A program made the translations under genes and the position numbers. Source: Mycobacterium sp. 3519A (GTDB lineage: Bacteria; Actinomycetota; Actinomycetes; Mycobacteriales; Mycobacteriaceae). From it: 64,000 bases of DNA. Location of the stretch: the NCBI RefSeq assembly GCF_900240945.1, contig NZ_OESG01000014.1, positions 616,923 to 680,922 on the forward strand. The letters run 5' to 3'. Under the pieces are notes generated by a model. The model ran no database searches. It was not told the origin of the DNA and saw only the letters and a program-made list of their open reading frames with translations. Below, one piece after another: positions 57,406 through 64,000 of the stretch. Position 1 is the stretch's first letter. Every line of letters starts with the position of its first letter.

Positions 57406-58815
57406 TCAGAACAGCCGTCTGGCGAGCTTGAAAGCCTTCTCTGTATACGGGGGATAGATGAACGCGCCGACGTCGGGTCGGGTCGGCTTGGTCATCACGG
57501 TCTTCTTGTGGCTGAACTGCTCGAAGCCGAACTTGCCGTGATACGCGCCCATGCCCGACGGACCGACGCCGCCGAACGGCAGCTTGTTGGTCGCGAAGTG
57601 GAACAACAGATGGTTGATCACCATGCCGCCTGCGGCCACTTCCTTGATCACCCGCTCGCGGATGCTCTTGGTCTTGGTGAACAGGTAGGCGGCCAGCGGC
57701 TTGGGCCGTGCATTCACGAATCCGATTGCGTCGTCCAGCGATTGAACGGTCACGATCGGCAGGATGGGCCCGAAGATCTCGTCGGTCATCAGCGGCTCGG
57801 CCGGGTCGGGGTCGACGACGACTGTCGGCTGGATGCTGATGGTGGACGCATCCGAACCGCCGCCGATGACGACCTCACCCTTGGTCGCGGCCAACGACGT
57901 GGTGAGCCGGTCGAAGTGGCGCTCGTTGACGATGCGCTTGCCGCCGGGGTTGTTCGCCTCGAACGTCGTCACCGCGTCCTTGATCTTGTCGACGAGTTCG
58001 TCGCGAATCTTGGCGTCGGCCAACACGTAGTCCGGGGCGATGCAGATCTGCCCGGAGTTGATCAGCTTGGTCCATGCGATCCGCTTGGCCGCGACGTCGA
58101 TGTCGGCGTCGGCGGACACGATCACCGGGCTCTTGCCGCCCAACTCCAACGTGACGGGAGTCAGGTGCGGGGCGGCCGCTTCGTAGACCTTGCGGCCGAT
58201 CTCGGTGCCGCCGGTGAAGCAGATGTGGTCGAAGCCCTGTGCGATCAATTCCTGGCTGCAATCGGCGCCGCCCTCGATCACCGCGATGGCGTCGTTGTCG
58301 AGGTAGCGCGACACCAGTTCGGCCATCAACGCCGACGAGGCGGGACACACCTCCGACGGCTTGAGCACGACGGTGTTGCCCGCGGAGATCGCCGCGACGG
58401 CCGGTCCCAGCGTCAGCACGAACGGGAAGTTCCACGCGCCGATGACCAGCACCGTGCCGAACGGCTCGTATTCGATCCACCCGCGGCCGGGCAGCTGCGA
58501 CATCTCCAGCAGCCGGAACCTGCGGCGCATCCACTTCTTGACGTTCTTGGCGGCGTCCTTCGCTTCGCCTGCGGTGCTGGCGATATCGGCCAGCCACGCC
58601 TCGAACGGGCTGCGGCCCAGATCTTTTTCGAGGGCCTCGGTGATGGCGCCCTCGTTGTCGTTCATCATCTTCTCCAGCGCCTGAAGCTGCTGGATACGCC
58701 ACTGCACACTTCTGGTTCGGCCGGAGTTGAACGTTTCCCGCAGCCGGTTGACGGTGCCTGGGATGTCGACGGCCGGTGTCTGGGCGGTTGCGCGCGCGAC
58801 GGATTCGGTGGTCAT
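57406..58815 (-). CDS. Aldehyde dehydrogenase (Rv0147 orthologue)
   Basis: 469 residues. Catalytic Cys258 is in NSGQICIAPDYV and Glu224 in LELGGKSP; NAD-binding elements include GAWNFPFVLTLGPAVAAISAGN and FTGGTEIGRKV. Length and the C-terminal LPFGGVGPSGMGAYHGKFGFEQFSH fit the ALDH3-type class that oxidises medium- and long-chain aldehydes to acids. It is the first gene of the ALDH-SDR-quinone oxidoreductase operon; a perfect palindrome lies 43 bp upstream. Confidence 0.92.
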   Translation of the reverse strand: MTTESVARATAQTPAVDIPGTVNRLRETFNSGRTRSVQWRIQQLQALEKMMNDNEGAITEALEKDLGRSPFEAWLADIASTAGEAKDAAKNVKKWMRRRFRLLEMSQLPGRGWIEYEPFGTVLVIGAWNFPFVLTLGPAVAAISAGNTVVLKPSEVCPASSALMAELVSRYLDNDAIAVIEGGADCSQELIAQGFDHICFTGGTEIGRKVYEAAAPHLTPVTLELGGKSPVIVSADADIDVAAKRIAWTKLINSGQICIAPDYVLADAKIRDELVDKIKDAVTTFEANNPGGKRIVNERHFDRLTTSLAATKGEVVIGGGSDASTISIQPTVVVDPDPAEPLMTDEIFGPILPIVTVQSLDDAIGFVNARPKPLAAYLFTKTKSIRERVIKEVAAGGMVINHLLFHFATNKLPFGGVGPSGMGAYHGKFGFEQFSHKKTVMTKPTRPDVGAFIYPPYTEKAFKLARRLF

Positions 58816-58858
58816 GGTGGGGTGCCTTCCTGACCCGAGGACGGATACCCGATCCTAA

Positions 58859-58870
58859 CCAACCGGTTGG
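58859..58870. promoter_or_regulatory. Palindrome upstream of the aldehyde dehydrogenase operon
   Basis: CCAACCGGTTGG is a perfect 12-bp palindrome, 43 bp before the ALDH ATG on the minus strand; a related CCAACAGGTT follows at 58876-58885. TetR-type regulators commonly bind such sites. The nearest TetR gene is at 60905-61549. Confidence 0.5.
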
Positions 58871-58943
58871 CTCAGCCAACAGGTTCGGTTTCTTGTCAAA
58901 GGGGTCATCCCCTACTGACGTGTGGGCCCACGCCGGGAACGGC

Positions 58944-60832
<1,889 letters not shown>

Positions 60833-60843
60833 TTCGTAAGCAA

Positions 60844-60863
60844 TGCTAGCTATAAAGTTAGCA
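60844..60863. promoter_or_regulatory. Candidate TetR operator before the methyltransferase pair
   Basis: TGCTAGCTATAAAGTTAGCA is an imperfect 20-bp dyad (16 of 20 symmetric) just upstream of the methyltransferase start. It lies inside a wider pair of exact ATTTCGT/ACGAAAT arms at 60831-60837 and 60871-60877. It sits between the TetR gene and the methyltransferases and is much more AT-rich than its surroundings. Confidence 0.6.
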
Positions 60864-60904
60864 AGGCTACACGAAATGTGGGCTACATCACCGCAGGTAG
60901 ACCG

Positions 60905-61549
60905 TTATTCGTGGAGATTCCACAGCTTGTTCGCCATCAGCAGTTCGAACTTGTGCACCACCGACGTCAGATCTTCGTGACTGCCCACGAAGCCGGCGTA
61001 GAAGCCCATTCCCCACATCACCGCGACCAACATCTCGACGAGGTGGTTGACGTCGGTGTCGGTGGTGAGCTCGCCGCGATTGATCGCATCGTTGACGGCC
61101 CACGACATGAACTCCCGCGACGCGCGCAGTGAATCGTGTTCGTCGTTGCTCAGTTCGGGGTGTCGCTGCGATTCCAGCACCGAGGTGACGAGAAATGCTG
61201 CGGCAGAGCGGTCCTCGGAGTCGGCCTGCATGGCAACCGTGAAAAAGGCGGAAAGCCGACCGAGCAGACTGGTCTCGCCCTGCGCTTTCGACATGCCCGC
61301 GCTAACTACGAGCGCATTGGTTTGCTCTACGACCTCGCTCCACAACACGCGCTTACTCGCGAAGTAGTGGTTAATGGCTGGGCGCGTGAGATCAGCCCGA
61401 ATCGCGATCGCCTGGAAGGTCGCGGCGTCGTAACCGAGTTCGCTGAATACCTCGCGAGCCGCTTGTATGATGCGTTCACGGGTTTCAGCTGCCTTCGCTG
61501 CGGGCGGACGACCTGGCCCTCGACTAGCGGTATGTTGCGGCACGGTCAA
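60905..61549 (-). CDS. TetR-family regulator (Rv0144 orthologue)
   Basis: 214 residues from a TTG at 61549 (or a GTG two codons later). The HTH covers about 22-68 (TRERIIQAAREVFSELGYDAATFQAIAIRADLTRPAINHYFASKRVLWSEVV). The C-terminal helical domain is unlike that of the other TetR genes here. It is upstream of and on the same strand as the methyltransferase pair, with a dyad in between, so it probably controls them. The ligand is unknown. Confidence 0.87.
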   Translation of the reverse strand: MTVPQHTASRGPGRPPAAKAAETRERIIQAAREVFSELGYDAATFQAIAIRADLTRPAINHYFASKRVLWSEVVEQTNALVVSAGMSKAQGETSLLGRLSAFFTVAMQADSEDRSAAAFLVTSVLESQRHPELSNDEHDSLRASREFMSWAVNDAINRGELTTDTDVNHLVEMLVAVMWGMGFYAGFVGSHEDLTSVVHKFELLMANKLWNLHE

Positions 61550-61705
61550 ATTGTGCCACAGCTCACTTGATTGTTTGCCCGGGTGTCAAAATCCAGACAT
61601 TTTGTCTAGCTCGCCCAGCAAATTCTCGGGAGTCAGCTATCCCGAAAACGAAGCAGGCCACCCCCGTTGGCCACAAAAAGAAGATGCCCCGGCTAGGGTT
61701 CAGCC

Positions 61706-62272
61706 ATGGCGGGCGTCGTATCGCGCGATTCGTACTTCGATGCGGGTCTCGAAGTGCTGTCGGATCTCGGCTACGGCGGGCTGAAGTTGGCTGAGGTGTG
61801 TAACCGCCTCGGCGTCACCACCGGGTCCTTCTACCACTACTTCTCCGGCTGGCCCGGATACACCAAGGAACTGGTCGCCCACTGGATGCAGCGTCAGACG
61901 ATGCAGATCGTCGAGGCGGTGCGCGCCGAGCCGGATCCTCGCCGCCGCATCGACACGCTCATCCAGGAGGGGTTGAGTCTGCCGCACGGCGCCGAGGCCG
62001 CGATTCGGGTGTGGAGCGCGGTCGATCCCGAGGTGTATTCCGTCCAAGCTGCGGTGGATCGGCAAAGGTTCGACATCATGTACGAGTCGGCATTCGAGGT
62101 TTTGAACAACAAGCGGCAGGCCGAGGTGTTCGCGGCGTGGGGTGTCTATGTGTTGGTCGGTTACGAGCAGGCGGTACTGCCGCGTGACGCCGGCGCGCTG
62201 CACTGGATCGCCGGGCAGCTGGCCGAAGCGCTGGACTCGGGTCGGTTCGCGTCCGTGCCGGACGGTGACTAG
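61706..62272 (+). CDS. TetR-family transcriptional regulator
   Basis: 188 residues. The HTH is at about 8-55 (DSYFDAGLEVLSDLGYGGLKLAEVCNRLGVTTGSFYHYFSGWPGYTKELVAHW). A helical ligand domain follows, a little shorter than usual. It is 157 bp from, and divergent to, the Rv0144-like TetR gene, and 36 bp before the FUSC-type membrane protein, which is its likely target. The ligand is unknown. Confidence 0.86.
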   Translation: MAGVVSRDSYFDAGLEVLSDLGYGGLKLAEVCNRLGVTTGSFYHYFSGWPGYTKELVAHWMQRQTMQIVEAVRAEPDPRRRIDTLIQEGLSLPHGAEAAIRVWSAVDPEVYSVQAAVDRQRFDIMYESAFEVLNNKRQAEVFAAWGVYVLVGYEQAVLPRDAGALHWIAGQLAEALDSGRFASVPDGD

Positions 62273-62307
62273 CGGGCAGGACGCCGCACGGCCGAAGGGC
62301 GCACTTC

Positions 62308-64000
62308 TTGCCTTCTGAAACGGCTGCGGTGTTGCGCCACGTGTTGGATCGCCTTCGGGCGCGCGACCCGGAGTTCGACGCGCTGCGTCGTGCCTCCCGC
62401 GCCGCCATCGTGCTGCCGATCGCCGCCGCCATCGGCTTCTCGGTCGGCGGTTCGCAGACGCCGTTGTTCACCATCTTCGGCTCGGTGGCGCTGCTGATCC
62501 TCGTCGACTTCCCCGGCAACCGGCCCGCGCGGGCGCTGGCCTACTGCGGCCTGGGAATCAACGGCGCCATTTTGATCACGCTCGGCACACTGGTCGCGCC
62601 GCACCCGTGGCTGAGTGTCGTATCGATGTTCGTGCTCGGCGTCGCGGTCATCTTCGCCGGTGTGCTCAGCGAGATCGTCGCCGCGGGCCAACGCGCGACG
62701 CTGTTGATGTTCGTGCTGCCCGCCTGCACGCCCGTCGGCCCGCTGCCCGAACGGCTGCTCGGCTGGCTGATCGCGTTGGCGCTGTGCGTGCCGGCCGCGC
62801 TGTTCCTCTTCCCGCCTCGCCATCACGACGAATTGCGCGCCCACGCGGCGCGCGTCTGCAACCGGTTGGCCGACCGACTCGAGGGCGCCGTGCCGGAACG
62901 CGAACTGACCAAGGCGATGAATGCGCTCGACGCCGCGTTCCTTGGCGCCGACTACCGGCCGGTGGCGTTGACCGCGGGCAGCCGCGCGCTGGTCCGGGTC
63001 GTCGACGACCTCGGCTGGCTGTCCGATCGCATCTCCGACGACACCGGCGCCATGCTCGGGGCGATGAAGCAGCCCGCGGTGCGGGTGCTCCGCGACTCGG
63101 CGGCGGTGCTGCGCATCCGCGACGTCTCCGAGAGGTTGGCGCGCAGCGCCCATCTGCTCGACGCGTTGACCGAACTGCGGGCGGTGTCGCAGGGCCACTA
63201 CCGCGACGACATCACCGCGGTGCTCGACGAAGCCAGCGACGAGACGGCGGTGGAGGTCGGCCGAAAGCTGTTGAACCGCAGGACGATCGCGGCCACCATC
63301 GCGGTGACGGGACGGATCATCCGCAATGCGGCGGCAGCCGACGCCCGGCCGGTGTGGGCGCGCGTCCTCGGCCGCCGCCTTCCCGATACGGGCGCCGCGG
63401 ACTGGGTGATGCCCGAAACCGTCGCGGTCGCGGCCATCACCAGAGGGTTTCTCGCCCCCGACGCGGTGGTGCTCCGCAACAGCCTGCGCACCGGCCTCGG
63501 TCTGGCCGTCGCGGTTGCCGTCACCCACCTGTTTCCGGTCCAGCACGGCTTCTGGGTGGTGCTCGGCGCGATGTCGGTGTTGCGCAGCAGCGCGCTGACG
63601 ACGGGCACGCGGGTGATCCGGGCGGTGGCAGGCACTGCGGTCGGCTTCGTCCTTGGCGCCGTCGTGATCGAGTTCCTCGGCGTCGACCCCGTCGTGCTGT
63701 GGATCCTGCTGCCGGTCGTCGCGTTCGGATCGGCGTATGTGCCGGAGGTGTACTCGTTCGTCGCCGGGCAGGCCGCGTTCACGATGATGGTGCTGATCAA
63801 CTTCAACCTGATCGTGCCGACAGGGTGGAAGGTCGGCCTGATCCGTGTCGAGGACGTCGTCGTCGGCGCACTGGTCGGCATCGTGGTGTCGCTGTTGTTG
63901 TGGCCGCGAGGCGCGTCGGCGGCGGTGTCCAAGGCGATCGCCGATGCGCGCACGGTCGGCGCGGAGTTCTTGTCCGAGGCCGTCCACCGCGTCACCCGGG
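62308..64000 (+). CDS. FUSC-family inner-membrane transporter-like protein (3' truncated)
   Basis: The frame opens at a TTG with GAAGGG 9 nt upstream and runs off the end of the window (564 codons visible). The N-terminal half has about five to six membrane helices (ASRAAIVLPIAAAIGFSVGG, ALLILVDFPGNRPARALAYCG, GAILITLGTLVA, VVSMFVLGVAVIFAGVL). A soluble helical segment (about 175-360) and a second set of helices follow (LRTGLGLAVAVAVTHLF, HGFWVVLGAMSVLRSS, AVAGTAVGFVLGAVV). This duplicated layout is that of FUSC/aromatic-acid exporter-like proteins, which efflux small acids. It follows a TetR gene in the same direction. A GTG at 62329 is an alternative start. Confidence 0.82.
   Translation, partial: MPSETAAVLRHVLDRLRARDPEFDALRRASRAAIVLPIAAAIGFSVGGSQTPLFTIFGSVALLILVDFPGNRPARALAYCGLGINGAILITLGTLVAPHPWLSVVSMFVLGVAVIFAGVLSEIVAAGQRATLLMFVLPACTPVGPLPERLLGWLIALALCVPAALFLFPPRHHDELRAHAARVCNRLADRLEGAVPERELTKAMNALDAAFLGADYRPVALTAGSRALVRVVDDLGWLSDRISDDTGAMLGAMKQPAVRVLRDSAAVLRIRDVSERLARSAHLLDALTELRAVSQGHYRDDITAVLDEASDETAVEVGRKLLNRRTIAATIAVTGRIIRNAAAADARPVWARVLGRRLPDTGAADWVMPETVAVAAITRGFLAPDAVVLRNSLRTGLGLAVAVAVTHLFPVQHGFWVVLGAMSVLRSSALTTGTRVIRAVAGTAVGFVLGAVVIEFLGVDPVVLWILLPVVAFGSAYVPEVYSFVAGQAAFTMMVLINFNLIVPTGWKVGLIRVEDVVVGALVGIVVSLLLWPRGASAAVSKAIADARTVGAEFLSEAVHRVTR

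Noticed and set aside
56293..58833. Open plus-strand frame of 846 codons
   Set aside because: It is antisense to the quinone oxidoreductase, SDR and aldehyde dehydrogenase genes, which carry clear catalytic motifs. Its product is Arg/Gly/Val-rich with no recognisable domain; long antisense frames are common in high-GC DNA.
62269..63987. Open minus-strand frame of 572 codons
   Set aside because: Antisense to the FUSC-type gene, whose plus-strand frame gives coherent membrane helices. The minus-strand product is low-complexity Arg/Asp/His.

Overview
The window looks like chromosomal DNA of a rapidly growing, environmental mycobacterium (Mycolicibacterium-like; species not determined). The grounds are high GC with GC-rich third positions, many GTG/TTG starts, a complete mce1 operon with fadD5 and mce1R, and a backbone whose gene content follows M. 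tuberculosis Rv0144 to Rv0178. I recognised those orthologies from remembered protein sequences and gene order, not from a database search.

Layout. 1-12.4 kb is accessory: the 3' part of an NDMA-dependent alcohol dehydrogenase, a MarR regulator divergent from a pirin and a lipoprotein sugar dehydrogenase, a small membrane stress protein, a phosphodiester glycosidase, two tandem secreted PE-PPE-domain-like proteins (one with an apparent C-terminal frameshift), a fructosamine kinase, an SDR and a YoaK-type membrane protein. 12.4-27.2 kb is the mce1 locus on the minus strand: fadD5, yrbE1A, yrbE1B, mce1A-F, then four Mce-associated membrane proteins, with mce1R divergent at 27.3 kb. Most internal junctions are 4-bp ATGA/GTGA overlaps, so the genes are translationally coupled. 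The expected product is the Mce1 cell-envelope lipid importer.

28-30.2 kb holds orthologues of Rv0164 and Rv0163 and an iron-dependent alcohol dehydrogenase. 30.2-43.2 kb is a second accessory block: MscS channel, a sugar-acid (talarate/galactarate-type) dehydratase with its GntR regulator, a tripartite tricarboxylate transporter (TctC-TctB-TctA) facing it, an acyl-CoA dehydrogenase, an IS110-family transposase, a TetR regulator, and a sulfonate/nitrate-type ABC importer. 43.4-46.3 kb has pntA (fused form) and pntB.

47.5-51.1 kb is the most unusual region. A NarL-type histidine kinase/response regulator pair sits beside two near-identical copies of a cassette (perfect inverted repeat, leader, gene for a 76-residue secreted His/Trp-rich peptide) that flank an F420-type luciferase-like oxidoreductase. 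51.7-61.5 kb returns to the backbone: fadE2, ptbB, an internally duplicated protein of unknown function, DUF456, HAD, quinone oxidoreductase, SDR, aldehyde dehydrogenase, two paralogous SAM methyltransferases and their TetR regulator. The window ends in a TetR gene and the start of an FUSC-type membrane protein. I saw no tRNA, rRNA or CRISPR.
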